Shown: in pieces, positions 1-11,151 of the stretch
How the letters are laid out: each line of letters starts with the position of its first letter
Numbering within the stretch: the first letter of the stretch is position 1
Assembly (NCBI GenBank): GCA_029948255.1
Contig: JALIZF010001447.1
Location: 186,001-250,000, forward strand
Direction: 5' to 3'
Source: Telmatactis stephensoni
Lineage: Eukaryota; Cnidaria; Anthozoa; Actiniaria; Isophelliidae
DNA: 64,000 nt
Notes under the pieces: generated by a model
What the model was told of the DNA's origin: nothing
The model's database searches: none
What the model saw: the letters and a program-made list of their open reading frames with translations, nothing else
Position numbers and translations under genes: made by a program

Positions 1-60
1 AAAGTATCTTGAGATTAAAAGCCAATAGTTCGAAAAAAATTCCGATTGATAGCGTCCGCC

Positions 61-310
61 TATGGCGCGTTTTCCCTGACAAAATTCATGTTCATAAATC
101 GAGCATACGTTTGTCTATTCGACCGTCTGATCAACTTAATCGAGCTGCTGGTCAGTTACAAAACGAGCATCGCTTGTCCAAATCGAGCGACAGAGAAGTT
201 GCCTCTTATCTCCACTTTCATAGTGACCCTTATTCGAGCGGATGTCTGACAAATCGAGCAGAAGAATGCTTTGCTACCCATCATGCATTGCTATCCCGGC
301 GGTAAGTACT
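61..310 (+). repeat. Left terminal arm with repeated ATCGAGC-type motif
   Basis: This is the left unique arm of the foldback element; its reverse-complement partner is at about 2690-2937. It contains six copies of an A(A/T)(T/A)CGAGC motif, near 97, 138, 160, 181, 232 and 252. Several are spaced about 20 or 41 bp apart, that is, two or four helical turns. Such subterminal motifs are typical transposase-binding sites. The ORF readable through it is probably fortuitous. Confidence 0.6.
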
Positions 311-1163
311 TCATTCCCCTGTATTCCCCTGTATTCCCCTGTATTCCCATGTATTCCCCTGTATTCCCGTGTATTCCCGTGTATTCCCATGTATTCCCCT
401 GTATTCCCCTGTATTCCCCTGTATTCCCCTGTATTCCCCTGTATTCCCATGTATTCCCCTGTATTCCCCTGTATTCCCCTGTATTCCCCTGTATTCCCCT
501 GTCTTCCCTTGTATTCCCCTGTATTCCCGTGTATTCCCCTGTATTCCCCTGTATTCCTGTGTATTCCCATGTATTCCCCTGTATTCCCCTGTATTCCCGT
601 GTATTCCCATGTATTCCCATGTATTCCCCTGTATTCCCCTGTATTCCCGTGTATTCCCATGTATTCCCCTGTATTCCCCTGTATTCCCCTGTATTCCCCT
701 GTATTCCCCTGTATTCCCCTGTATTCCCATGTATTCCCCTGTATTCCCCTGTATTCCCCTGTATTCCCCTGTCTTCCCCTGTATTCCCCTGTATTCCCGT
801 GTATTCCCCTGTATTCCCGTGTATTCCCATGTATTCCCATGTATTCCCGTGTATTCCCCTGTATTCCCCTGTATTCCTGTGTATTCCCATGTATTCCCGT
901 GTATTCCCGTGTATTCCCCTGTATTCCCATGTATTCCCCTGTATTCCCATGTATTCCCCTGTATTCCCCTGTATTCCCATGTATTCCCCTGTATTCCCCT
1001 GTATTCCCCTGTATTCCCCTGTATTCCCGTGTATTCCCGTGTATTCCCGTGTATTCCCCTGTATTCCCATGTATTCCCCTGTATTCCCATGTATTCCCAT
1101 GTATTCCCCTGTATTCCTATCTATTTCCATGTGTTCCCATGTATTCCCTGTATTCCCATAAAT
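311..1163 (+). repeat. 10-bp minisatellite (GTATTCCCNT), left array
   Basis: About 85 tandem copies of GTATTCCC followed by CT, AT or GT. Nearly all variation is at one position (C, A or G), with rare GTCTTCCC and TTCCTGT units. A 10-bp unit without stops in most frames yields long ORFs of the PVFPCIPLYS type on both strands; these are artefacts of the repeat, not genes. Confidence 0.95.
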
Positions 1164-1555
1164 AAAATAGATAAATAAATTTGGGGTAGCTCATCACCCT
1201 TCCTCGCAGCCAAGTGCTGAATTACGAAAGGCGCAGCTCAACGTGATCGAGTCGAAGGTTTACAAGGGCGCTTTCATTACGAGACAATTGAACAATCAAA
1301 CATTTACATACAAATTTACATACACATACACGTAGCAGCCACCATACGACCCATATCTGATCAAGGAGCACAGCTTAGATCGAAACTAGTACGTTCGTTT
1401 TTACTGAGACAGGAAAAACCGGAGAACCCGGAGAAAAAACCCTCGAAGCAAGGGAGAGAACGAACAAGAAACTCAAGCCACATGTGATGCTGCATCCGGG
1501 GATTGAACGACGGACCACAGCGGTGACAGACCGGCGCTCTCACCGCTCGGCCACC
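1164..1555. other. Unique centre of the foldback element
   Basis: Non-repetitive spacer between the two minisatellite arrays. It has no convincing ORF. Its right end carries a tRNA-like segment, and CCCTCGAAGCAAGGGAGAG resembles SINE-type repeats of marine invertebrates. Confidence 0.5.
1491..1555 (-). repeat. tRNA-like SINE fragment (Leu/Ser type)
   Basis: Read on the minus strand it begins GGTGGCCGAGCGGTGAGAGC, a good A box of class II (Leu/Ser) tRNA type, and ends with GTTCAATCCCC, a B-box-like element. The region between does not give a clean cloverleaf, so I call it a tRNA-derived SINE head rather than a functional tRNA gene. Confidence 0.5.
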
Positions 1556-2627
1556 ATGTATTCCCGTGTATTCCCATGTATTCCCGTGTATTCCCATGTA
1601 TTTCCCTGTATTCCCATGTATAAATACAGGGGAATACACGGGAATACATAGGAATACAGGGGAATACATGGGAATACATGGAAAAACAGGGGGATATATG
1701 GGAATACATGGGAATACATGAAAATACATGGGAATACACTGGATTACACGGGAATACAGGGGAATACAAGGGAATACATGGGAATACATGGGAATACAGG
1801 GGAATACATGGGAATACATGGGAATACAGGGGAATACAGGGGAATACATGGGAATACAGGGGAATACATGGGAATACAGGGGAATACACGGGAATACAGG
1901 GGAATACACGGGAATACAGGGGAATACAGGGGAATACATGGGAATACAGGGGAATACAGGGGAATACAGGGGAATACAGGGGAATACACGGGAATACAGG
2001 GGAATACAGGGGAATACAGGGGAATACAGGGGAATACATGGGAATACACGGGAATACAGGGGAATACAGGGGAATACATGGGAATACACAGGAATACAGG
2101 GGAATACAGGGGAATACACGGGAATACATGGGAATACATGGGAATACAGGGGAATACAGGGGAATACACGGGAATACAGGGGAATACAGGGGAATACAGG
2201 GGAATACAGGGGAATACAGGGGAATACAGGGGAATACATGGGAATACAGGGGAATACATGGGAATACAGGGGAATACAGGGGAATACATGGGAATACAGG
2301 GGAATACAGGGGAATACAGGGGAATACACGGGAATACAGGGGAATACAGGGGAATACAGGGGAATACAGGGGAATACAGGGGAATACAGGGGAATACATG
2401 GGAATACAGGGGAATACATGGGAATACAGGGGAATACAGGGGAATACATGGGAATACAGGGGAATACAGGGGAATACATGGGGATACAGGGGAATACACG
2501 GGAATACATGGGAATACAGGGGAATACATGGGAATACAGGGGAATACAGGGGAATACAGGGGAATACATTGGAATACAGGGGAATACAGGGGTATACATG
2601 GGAATACATGGGAATACAGGGGAATCA
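1556..2627. repeat. 10-bp minisatellite, right array with internal orientation switch
   Basis: From about 1556 to 1622 there are six to seven units in the same orientation as the left array (GTATTCCCNT). After a short junction near 1623 the array flips to GGAATACANG and continues for about 100 units to 2627. Long ORFs of the GEYRGIQGNT type through this region are artefacts. Confidence 0.95.
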
Positions 2628-2937
2628 TGTGTGTTTTTGTATATACATGTGCCTAGAATTTCAATGGATTATATTGATGGTGAATGAAGTACTTACCGCC
2701 GGGATAGCAATGCATGATGGGTAGCAAAGCATTCTTCTGCTCGATTTGTCAGACATCCGCTCGAATAAGGGTCACTATCAAAGTGGAGATAAGAGGCAAC
2801 TTCTCTGTCGCTCGATTTGGACAAGCGATGCTCGTTTTGTAACTGACCAGCAGCTCGATTAAGTTGATCAGACGGTCGAATAGACAAACGTATGCTCGAT
2901 TTATGAACATGAATTTTGTCAGGGAAAACGCGCCATA

Positions 2938-3769
2938 TCCGCCATTTTGTTCTCAATCTCTCGCGACCACAGGAAGCCTCGTGGTCAACAGTGTACCCCA
3001 AAGGCTTCTGGGTAATTTGCCCATTTGCGACGTTGATAGATAGATAGATAGATAGACCGAAAAGGTAAACCTAGACTCGAGCTACCACAGGTAGCCCGAG
3101 TAAAAAGAAAAAAAATTAAAAAAAGGAATTTTACCGAGGAAAAAAAATCGTTCAGGTTGAAAAACTGCAGAAAAAAGGATGGAAAAGATTCTACTGGACC
3201 CAGTCTCCTCTCGGTATTCAAGATGGCGGCCAAATTTTCAAACTTTGCGGCTCTTACGGCTCAATATCTCGGAAACGAATACGGTGACCCCCACTTTTTA
3301 TTTCAGTGTTTGACAAAGAATTACATAGGCTGTTAATATTCTAAATTTGAGAAAAATATTATGGTAAAATCATAATAAAAACACGGATTTCCGTGACAAC
3401 TTTGAGCGAAGTCGCGGCAAAAGCGTCGCTCATGACTGCCAATTCGAATTAAAAACAACAGCTATTTGTTAAGTATTTACAAATATTTTCACATAATATT
3501 ATTCCATGGATTATTGAGTGGTCGTGTAAATAAACATTGAGCAATCCATTTAGTTTTTCTGCAAAAAAATGACTTCTATGCTCGACTCGTATAGATTGGC
3601 GCGCAAGTGATCTTCTACGAGAAAGTGGGTGCACTTTGATGTCACCTCACTCCTCAACGAGCACGGTGACCCCCATTTTTTCTTTGCTCTTTCAATTTAT
3701 ATGATGACATTATCTCACCATGCGAAGTATGAAGGAAAAAACATGGTAAACTTTTTTTCCCGCGAACGT
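2938..3769. other. Intergenic, repeat-derived, no gene
   Basis: No supported gene. It holds a (GATA)n microsatellite at 3035-3056 and two copies of the motif CGGTGACCCCCA followed by a T-run (about 3282 and 3664), which recurs in the TIR element in PPP1R10 intron 21 (about 29923). This suggests shared mobile-element ancestry. Confidence 0.5.
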
Positions 3770-4245
3770 CCTTAATACTCTAAAAACTTGGAAGCGTAAA
3801 ACCATAAAAAACTTCAACATATAAACTTCTAAAAGACTTGGATACGTAAAACTCTAAAAGATCTCGACACATAAGACTCTAAAAGACAACGACGCATAAA
3901 ACTCTTAAAGACTCCGACGCATAAAAGTCTAATTAAAAGAATTGGACGCATAAAACTTAAAAAGACTTACGCAAGTAAACTTTTAAAACACTTGGATACG
4001 TAAAACTCTAATAGACCTCGACGCATAAAACCCTAAATGCCTATAAAAGTCTCAAAGATTTGGACGCATAAAACTCTAAAAGATCTCGACGCGTAAAACT
4101 CTAAAAGGCTTCGATGCATAAAACTCTAAAACACTTTCACGAATACAACTGTAAAAGATCTCGAGGCGTAAAACTCTAAAAGACTCCGTCGGATAAAACT
4201 CTAAAACTTTGACGCTTTAAAATGGAAAAGACTTGGGTGAGTAAA

Positions 4246-4528
4246 TCTCTCTATATATGGCGTATTTATTTAAATAATATTTAATCACTTGACAATTATC
4301 TTTTATAGGATTTACATTGTTTATAAATCTTTTACATTTATATAGTATTTCTTTATTTTCTTTCATACATTTATACAGATATACAGATATATTTTTATAT
4401 TATTTTTATATTTTTATTTATTTTTTATTTTGTCATGCGTTTTACACATGAGCCTCTGGGCTGGATTGTAGGGCAACCTAACCTCACGTTATGACATAAA
4501 TAAATTGATTGATTGATTGATTGATTGA
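4246..4528. other. AT-rich block inside the satellite
   Basis: An AT-rich, non-satellite stretch ending in a (GATT)n microsatellite (4505-4530) just after GACATAAATAAATTGATT. It may be the tail of a retro-inserted element; no ORF or TIR was found. Confidence 0.4.
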
Positions 4529-4880
4529 TTAAACGTCCTCGAAGCATAAAACTCTAAAAGACTCCGACGCGTAAAACTCTAAAAGACTTCGACGCATAAA
4601 ACTCTAAAAGACTTCGACGCATAAAACTCTAAAACACTTCGACGCATAAAACTCTAAAACACTTCGACGCATAAAACTCTAAAACACTTCGACGCATAAA
4701 ACTCTAAAACACTTCGACGCATAAAACTCTAAAGGACTTCGACGCATAAAACTCTAAAAGACTTCGACGCATAAAACTCTAAAGGACTTCGACGCATAAA
4801 ACTCTAAAAGACTTCGACGCATAAAACTCTAAAACACTTCGACGCATAAAACTGTAAAACACTTCGACGCATAAAACTCT

Positions 4881-6456
4881 GGCATATTGTAAAACATGGA
4901 CTGGACTGGACTGGACTGGACTGGACCGAAAATCTGTAAAACATGGACTGGACTGAGAAAATCTGTAAAACATGGACTGGACTGAGAAAAAAATCTGTAA
5001 AACATGGACTGGACTGAAAAAAAATCTGTAAAACATGGACTGGACTGAAAACAAAAATCTGTAAAACATGGACTGGACTGAGAAAAATCTGTAAAACATG
5101 GACTTGACCGAAAAAATATGAAAAATTAACATGAACTTCGCTAAATTCGATTCTAATTCAGCTTTTGTTTTAAAGCATATTTGTAAAAATCACATGAAGA
5201 GTAAAATTATAACTTCTTAGCTGTATCAGCGAAACCGATTGGTGATGGTTTTATTTGCATCTGAGTATGTTTTATTCTAAAGATAAAGCCATTTCGTTAG
5301 GTCTACTACAAACCTGTATAAAAAGTTAAAGCTTAAAAGCAAACAACCAAACATAGAATGCTTTTTAATAAAATCAAAACTTTTTAAAAACAACTGAGAC
5401 TCGTGCTCTGTACTCCGGGACCTCCATGAGTACGTTGGTAACGTTGGTTTCTATTCGCGTTTTTCGTCAGCTTAAATTTTTTCAATTTCTGTAATTTTTT
5501 CTGATCCCAGTTTGAGAAAAGAGTTGATAAATTTGGCGATTATTAATATGATTTTGAAAGTCCTCGATGGATCGCGCCCGGGTGTCGCGCCATAGAACTC
5601 GCTGCACTCGTCCAGAGATAGTGTTTCGACACAAAGAAAAATTTATATTTTACTGAGAGCTGCATCAGTTCATACTGCGACATGCATCTAAACTACTAGC
5701 TCAACCAAATAAAGTAAGTGGAGTGGAAATGATTAAAAGTATCCAAGATGTTAAAATATGCCAATTGAAGCTCCAAAAAGTGACGAGAAAAATATAAATC
5801 GGTAGAACGTTTGTCTAAATCCTCTGGCACTCATATAATCTGACAAACTGAGCTGGGCAGGCATTTCCTGTCCCGCTGTTCAGGTATTTGACGAGATTAT
5901 CAAATTTCCAAGACAATCCATTTGTGATTATTTATTTTCCTAAATCAAATTTAGTAATATGTACAAGTAACGCGAAGACATAAAATTTGGTAGTTTTTGT
6001 TGATCCTCTACTATGGACCCTCGACTGTGGACCCTCAACCCTTGACCAAAAGGAAATTCCTGTTGGTCTGACTCTTGCTCAATCATAGATCACATTTAGA
6101 CTCGCAAATCTAAGCATTTGGACAAGTTTAACTGCAAATAATAAACAGCATCACAACCAGAATGCTTAGTATACTTTTTTCTAGAATTTTGCATGTCCTA
6201 AATCGTTACTTCGGTTAAGTAGAATCGAATTTAGTGAAGTTCATGTTAATTTTTCATATTTTTTCGGTCAAGTCCATGTTTTACAGATTTTTCTCAGTCC
6301 AGTCCATGTTTTACAGATTTTTTTCTCAGTCCAGTCCATGTTTTACAGATTTTTTTTCAGTCCAGTCCATATTTTACAGATTTTCTCAGTCCAGTCCATG
6401 TTTTACAGATTTTCGGTCCAGTCCAGTCCAGTCCAGTCCATGTTTTACAATATCCC
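4881..6456. mobile_element. Foldback/MULE-like element with 9-bp target duplication
   Basis: Inserted in the 25-bp satellite. The ends are inverted: GGCATATTGTAAAACATGG at 4881, and the reverse complement of GGGATATTGTAAAACATGG ending at 6456. The 9-bp sequence TAAAACTCT flanks both sides (4872-4880 and 6457-6465), exactly as expected for duplication of the satellite target. Each arm carries about seven tandem copies of a roughly 30-bp unit (CTGTAAAACATGGACTGGAC plus an A-rich linker), followed by a unique inverted stretch to about 5154 and from about 6218. The interior of about 1.06 kb has no convincing ORF. A 9-bp duplication with long TIRs is typical of Mutator-like elements; the family assignment is inference. 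Confidence 0.8.
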
Positions 6457-7136
6457 TAAAACTCTAAAGGACTTCGACGCATAAAACTCTAAAACACTTC
6501 GATGCATAAAAGTCTAAAACACTTCGACGCATAAAACTCTAAAGGACTTCGACGCATAAAACTCTAAAACACTTCGACGCATAAAACTCTAAAACACTTC
6601 GATGCATAAAACTCTAAAAGACTTCGACGCATAAAACTCTAAAAGACTTCGACGCATAAAACTCTAAAAGACTTGGGCGAGTAAAACTCTCAAAATCCTC
6701 GACGCAAAAGAAAAACTCTAAAACACTCCCACGAATAAATAGAATTCTAAAAGCCTTCGACGCAAAAACCTCTAAAAGACTTTTACGCATAAAAATCAGA
6801 AAGACTCCGACGCATAAAACTTTAGAAATTCCCCACGCGTAAAACACTAATACGCTTCGACGCATAAAACTCGAAAAGACTTCAACGCATAAAATTTTAA
6901 AAGAGTCCGACGTACGCTTAAAACTCTAAAAGTCCTCGAAGCATGAAACTCAATGCATATAAAACTCGAAAAGACTTCGGGAGTAAAACTCCAAAAGTCT
7001 TCGACGCATAAACCTCTAAAAGACTTCGACGCTTAAAACTCTAGAAGACCTCGACGCATAAAACTCGAAAAGGCATGGGCAAGTAGCACTCTAAAAATCC
7101 TCGACGCATAAACTCGAAAAGCATTCGATGCATAAA

Positions 7137-7822
7137 CTCAAGTGTATTAAGGCTTGACTATTATGCAAATTAGGAAGTAACCATTTTCGCTCATAAAACA
7201 CGGAGGTTTAAAGATATCGCAAAGATTTCTTGGGAGATGATGTAGATCCACATTATGAAGACTTTCATAGTAATTTTTTTTCAATTCATTGGTCACGTGA
7301 CCTTAAGGCTACAAAAACGTTTTTTTGAAAATGGGGTACACAGAACCTTAACCTATCTCACTGAAATTCACATTGTTATTAGGCATTTGGCTTAGGTATA
7401 TGATGCCGTCTTTTAATCGTGTCCATCACTTTTGGGAAAAAAGATATTAGGAAAAAACATATTTTCATGTTAGGTCACGTGACCTCTTTTCTAAAATATC
7501 TCTTTCCACAGAGTATTTTTTCAATATTAAAAGACGTTGTCGGAAAGAGCATAAAAAAAGAAATAAAATAAGATATAAATTGTTTAAATCGAAGAAATCC
7601 TTGTGTACCCCATTTGTAATCAAAAATTCCAATAAAATAATTCTTTGTAATATGTCACGTGACACTCCCTCAAAGTTTAAAATCTCACATAAAGTTTCGA
7701 CTCATGTATATTCGACAAAATGTATGATTTTTTTTAAAGATTCTGATAAACAACAGACCACGATCATTTTAAAACCTATATTTTCGAAAATCGGGCCTAA
7801 GTCAAGCCTTAATATACTTGAG
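7137..7822. mobile_element. 686-bp near-palindromic TIR element with CACGTG sites
   Basis: The ends are inverted copies of CTCAAGTRTATTAAGGCTTGACT (7137 onward; complement ending at 7822). Inside, the two halves pair imperfectly: AATGGGGTACACA near 7330 is inverted as TGTGTACCCCATT near 7600. GTCACGTGAC occurs near the left quarter (7292), at the exact centre (7474) and near the right quarter (7654). AAA on both flanks could be a 3-bp target duplication but is weak in this context. No ORF. Confidence 0.7.
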
Positions 7823-8440
7823 AAACTCGGATAGGCTAAAAAACTCCGGCGCATAACACTCTAACAGATCTCGACGCATAAAACTCTAAAAGAATTGAAC
7901 GCATAAAACTTGAAAAGACTTACGCGAGTAAACTTCTAAAAGACTTGGATACGTAGAACTCTAATAGACCTCGACGCATAAAACTCTGAATGTCTCCGAT
8001 TTATAAAAGTCTAAAAGATTTGGACACATAAAACTCTAAAAGATCTCGACGCGTTAAACTCTAAAACACTTCGACACATAAATCTCTAAAACATCTCGAT
8101 GCATAAAACTTGGACGCATAAAATTTTGAAGGATTCTTGCGAGTAAAAATCTAAAAGTCCTCGACGCAAGAATCTCTAAAAGACTTCGACGCATAAAACT
8201 CAAAAATACCTCGACGCATAAAACTCTAAAAGACTCCGACGAATAAAAGTCTAATTAATAGACTTGGACGCATATAAAATTCTAAAGGACTTCGACGCAT
8301 AAAACTCTATTAGACTTCGATGCCTAAAACATGAAAAGACTTGGGCGAGTAAAACTCTAAAAGACCTCGACGCATAAAACTCTTAAAGACCTTGAAGCAT
8401 AAAACTCTTAAAGACTCCGAAGCATAAAACTTTAAAATAC

Positions 8441-8786
8441 TTCCAGTCATTTAACCTTGTGACAATGTAAACGTATGTAAAAATGACATTTTGTTTTGAC
8501 TTTTGTTAAGAAAATTAAAAATTTTGAGTGTATTGGAGTTTTCTCGCAATATCGTAAAATTGTTGACAATTTAAATTCACTTGTGTGCCCACTGCAAACT
8601 AGATTATTTACATTCATAACTTTTTAAAGTTTACATGAGAAACATCATTACATTTGTGTTGAGAAACTGTTGATCTAGATTTTTTTCAGTTTCTTCTTAA
8701 ATTCAAATTTCAATACATTATTTAATTACAATTAGATGAAGACTTTTCATCTTGCACTATATGTCAATTAGAATCATGTTCCTTAC
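8441..8786. other. Non-coding, no feature seen
   Basis: AT-rich sequence between the satellite and the small minus-strand exons. If the gene at 8787-9105 is real, its next exon should lie here or further left; I could not find one with good splice sites and an open frame. Confidence 0.4.
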
Positions 8787-9105
8787 CTCAGTTACGCATG
8801 ACGGAAGTTTATCAACCTGGAAAAAACAAAATATATTAGTTAAGCTTCTTTGACGGGAAAACACGAAATCATGGAAAAGAGAGGAAATGAAAATTCCAAA
8901 AAGACGGAAGTAAAAGAGAAAAAGAGGGCTTCTAATTGCAAGGAATAAAAATGAAAAAGAAAGTTTTGATTGCAACCAAAATAATAAAAGGAAAAGTGCA
9001 AATGAATTGCGCATGGCATAGTTTCAACGATGCGCTTACCTCGTCTTTATCAATATTCCTAATCCCGCAACACAGGCACCGGCATTTACTTAGCACGGTG
9101 CCCAT
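8787..9105 (-). CDS. Start of an unrecognised gene: predicted myristoylated, Cys-rich N-terminus (partial)
   Basis: Two candidate exons on the minus strand. Exon 1 is 9105-9040 (66 nt, ATG at 9103-9105), ending in a good donor (GAG|gtaagc). Exon 2 is 8816-8787 (30 nt), with a strong pyrimidine-rich acceptor (tttttccag) and donor (gtaagg). Both are phase 0 and give MGTVLSKCRCLCCG..., then a KDE and VDKLPSC stretch. MGxxxS is the classic N-myristoylation signal, and the following cysteines could be palmitoylated, so a membrane-anchored protein is inferred. I do not recognise the family and cannot find downstream exons; satellite DNA lies beyond. It sits about 0.8 kb downstream of MRPS18B in the same orientation. 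It may be a real gene with a long repeat-filled intron or a decayed 5' end. Confidence 0.45.
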
Positions 9106-9222
9106 TGCAGGGATTTGAAATTTTAACTTTTCACTACTATTTGTTACATAACTGAGACCCGATCTAAAAAACACAAGTTTCTTTGATCAAGTCATGTTGG
9201 AAATTAACGTACTAATGAGCTG

Positions 9223-9230
9223 TGACGTCA
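9223..9230. promoter_or_regulatory. CRE-like palindrome TGACGTCA
   Basis: A perfect CREB/ATF palindrome about 120 bp upstream of the ATG of the small minus-strand gene. The position suits a promoter element; function is inferred only. Confidence 0.35.
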
Positions 9231-9924
9231 TAATTAATTAGTTCATTGACCTCATTAATTAATCGAACACCACAGGAAGACCGCGCGCGCAACAAGTGCT
9301 GTTTCTATTGCGTTTTGGACATTAGCCTAAATTTCGAATTGTATAATTTCTAACCTGTACGCTTGTGCTAGTTTAGACTCAAAATGGATTTTGAATACAA
9401 AAATATAAAAAAACCTCATCTTTACTGAATCTGGAGGGAAAAGTGGGACTGCTCGCAGTCTAAGTTGTCCATGTAAATTTTACTAAGGGTTATCCTTTTC
9501 AAATGAAGTTGCAGCTAGGGCTGTATGTAGGGGACGGATGCAGGGGGTGCGCACACCTTTCTGACACGACTTTGGGAAGATAATACATTAATTTAACATT
9601 TGAAACATTAAAATTTTTGCAAAACGCTGTTCATGAATGGGGAAAATCATCAGTAACCATCTGAAAGGACAAGCCATTGCTAGTGTCTGTAATAGTGGGG
9701 TCATTGAGTATTTTGATGTCATATCTGATCAAAATACAGAGATAAAGCATGGCAGAACCCAGCAAAGGTTTTCTACAGTCAAACAAAAACTGCTGTAATA
9801 AACAAAATTATGATAACAATACACAAAGAAGTCAGAGAACTATCACTACAATCCCTCAAAGTCATGATTCTGGTTTCAGTTTATTTAAGTTTATCAGTTG
9901 CTAGATATATACAATGACTTTTAT
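9231..9924. other. Intergenic, no gene
   Basis: Spacer between the small gene and the MRPS18B stop codon. AATAAA on the minus strand overlaps the stop (9920-9925) and recurs at 9880-9885, so the 3' end of MRPS18B is probably here. Otherwise I see nothing. Confidence 0.4.
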
Positions 9925-11078
9925 TTATCCAGTTTTGTTGCGTATGTTTGGTGCTGGTATTCCTGCTGCCTTGAAGGTTCTTGGTGGATCTCTCGGACCA
10001 GGTATAGTAAATGGAAGGTAACCTGTAGCACGCAACAGAAAATGTTGAAAGTTGAAGTTACTTTGAGGTTGCTATAATGGGTGATTGTGTTGCAAAAAAC
10101 CCTCCAACAACAGAACAATAGGAACAACAACAATTACTACTACTATGACAACAATGACAATAACAACAACAATGACGATGACGATAACTATTACTACTAC
10201 TACTACTACTGCTGCTGCTGCTATTACTACTACATGATAATGACAAGGAACAGCTTTCCTTGTACAAAATGAAAAATCCATAACTGTTTGTAGATTGTGT
10301 TGTAGTCCATCTCTGATGTTTTGTCAACAATTCTTCTTTATTGAACTTACAGCTTTCAGACTACCATCCCATCTTCAGGGTTTACAACATGTTCATTGTA
10401 CCAGCATTTAAATCATATTTGATAAACCATAAAGATGGGCTAGTAGTCCAAAAGCTAGGTTAAATAAAGAAGAAAGGTTGATGAAACAGAGATGAAAACA
10501 AAAGTGTCTGTGATGACATAAGATATATTTAGCAAATTTGATATGACCTGGTAGGGGATGTGAGAAGATGAATATATCACTATTGTTCATTATGTGACTA
10601 ATGTAACAATGTGATTATGCCATGTTGTGAGAAATTCTTACAATGTCTCACATGACACAGGCCAAGCAGCTTGGTATGGTCTTCTAGACAGGAATTGAGC
10701 TGTTGATAAGGTCACATGATGGTATCTATAAAAACCTGGTTGGGTATATTGCTAGGGGTTTTAGCAACATTGTAAACAAGGAAAAACATTAACCTTGATC
10801 TCTTGCTGTATCTATTGCTTGTATTAACTTCTTTTGTTGTTGTCGACAGACACCTATGTAATAAATGAAATGTTATATGTCATTTTATTTCAATTCATAT
10901 TAGTGCCAAGCTTTCATTGAACATTTTTCAAATGACTTCAAAAAAGCTATGTCATGTCTCAGCATTTTGATATTTGGATGAGGTATCAATGTTTACCAAT
11001 CAAAACACTTGGATAAAGCATGGCATGGCACAGCATTAACCTACTGCTGCATTTACTAACCTGCTTTATTAAATAAAC

Positions 11079-11151
<73 letters not shown>

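Larger units (their letters stand above)
61..2937. mobile_element. Foldback element with minisatellite arms
   Basis: The two ends are near-identical inverted copies: the sequence starting TATGGCGCGTTTTCCCTGAC at 61 is repeated in reverse complement ending at 2937. Both arms continue for about 250 bp and then into a 10-bp tandem array, so most of the 2.9 kb can fold back on itself. TCCGCC directly flanks both ends (55-60 and 2938-2943) and looks like a 6-bp target duplication. The arm ORFs on the two sides differ by about one residue, so the arms are recent or are kept alike by conversion. There is no transposase, so the element is non-autonomous. The family is not recognised. Confidence 0.75.
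3770..8440. repeat. 25-bp satellite region with insertions
   Basis: Tandem copies of a 25-bp unit close to ACTTCGACGCATAAAACTCT plus AAAAG or AAAAC. It is most regular at 4550-4880 and 6470-6660 and degenerate elsewhere (3770-4245, 6660-7136, 7823-8440), and all blocks share one orientation. Three non-satellite blocks interrupt it: 4246-4528, 4881-6456 and 7137-7822. No coding content is supported. Confidence 0.9.

Noticed and set aside
242..2724. Long ORFs on both strands of the PVFPCIPLYS and GEYRGIQGNT type
   Set aside because: They are translations of a 10-bp minisatellite that has no stop codons in most frames; the overlap of many frames and the lack of any non-repeat protein show they are not genes.
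4779..6865. ORFs such as 4779-5132 (minus), 6234-6467 (plus) and 6614-6865 (minus)
   Set aside because: They read through foldback-arm tandem units and the 25-bp satellite; the residues simply repeat with the DNA period.
3770..8440. CRISPR-like look of regular short repeats
   Set aside because: The 25-bp units are directly tandem with no unique spacers, and the window is animal DNA; this is a satellite.
10058..10330. Poly-Ser, poly-Asn and poly-Tyr ORFs
   Set aside because: They are frames of a trinucleotide microsatellite in an MRPS18B intron.
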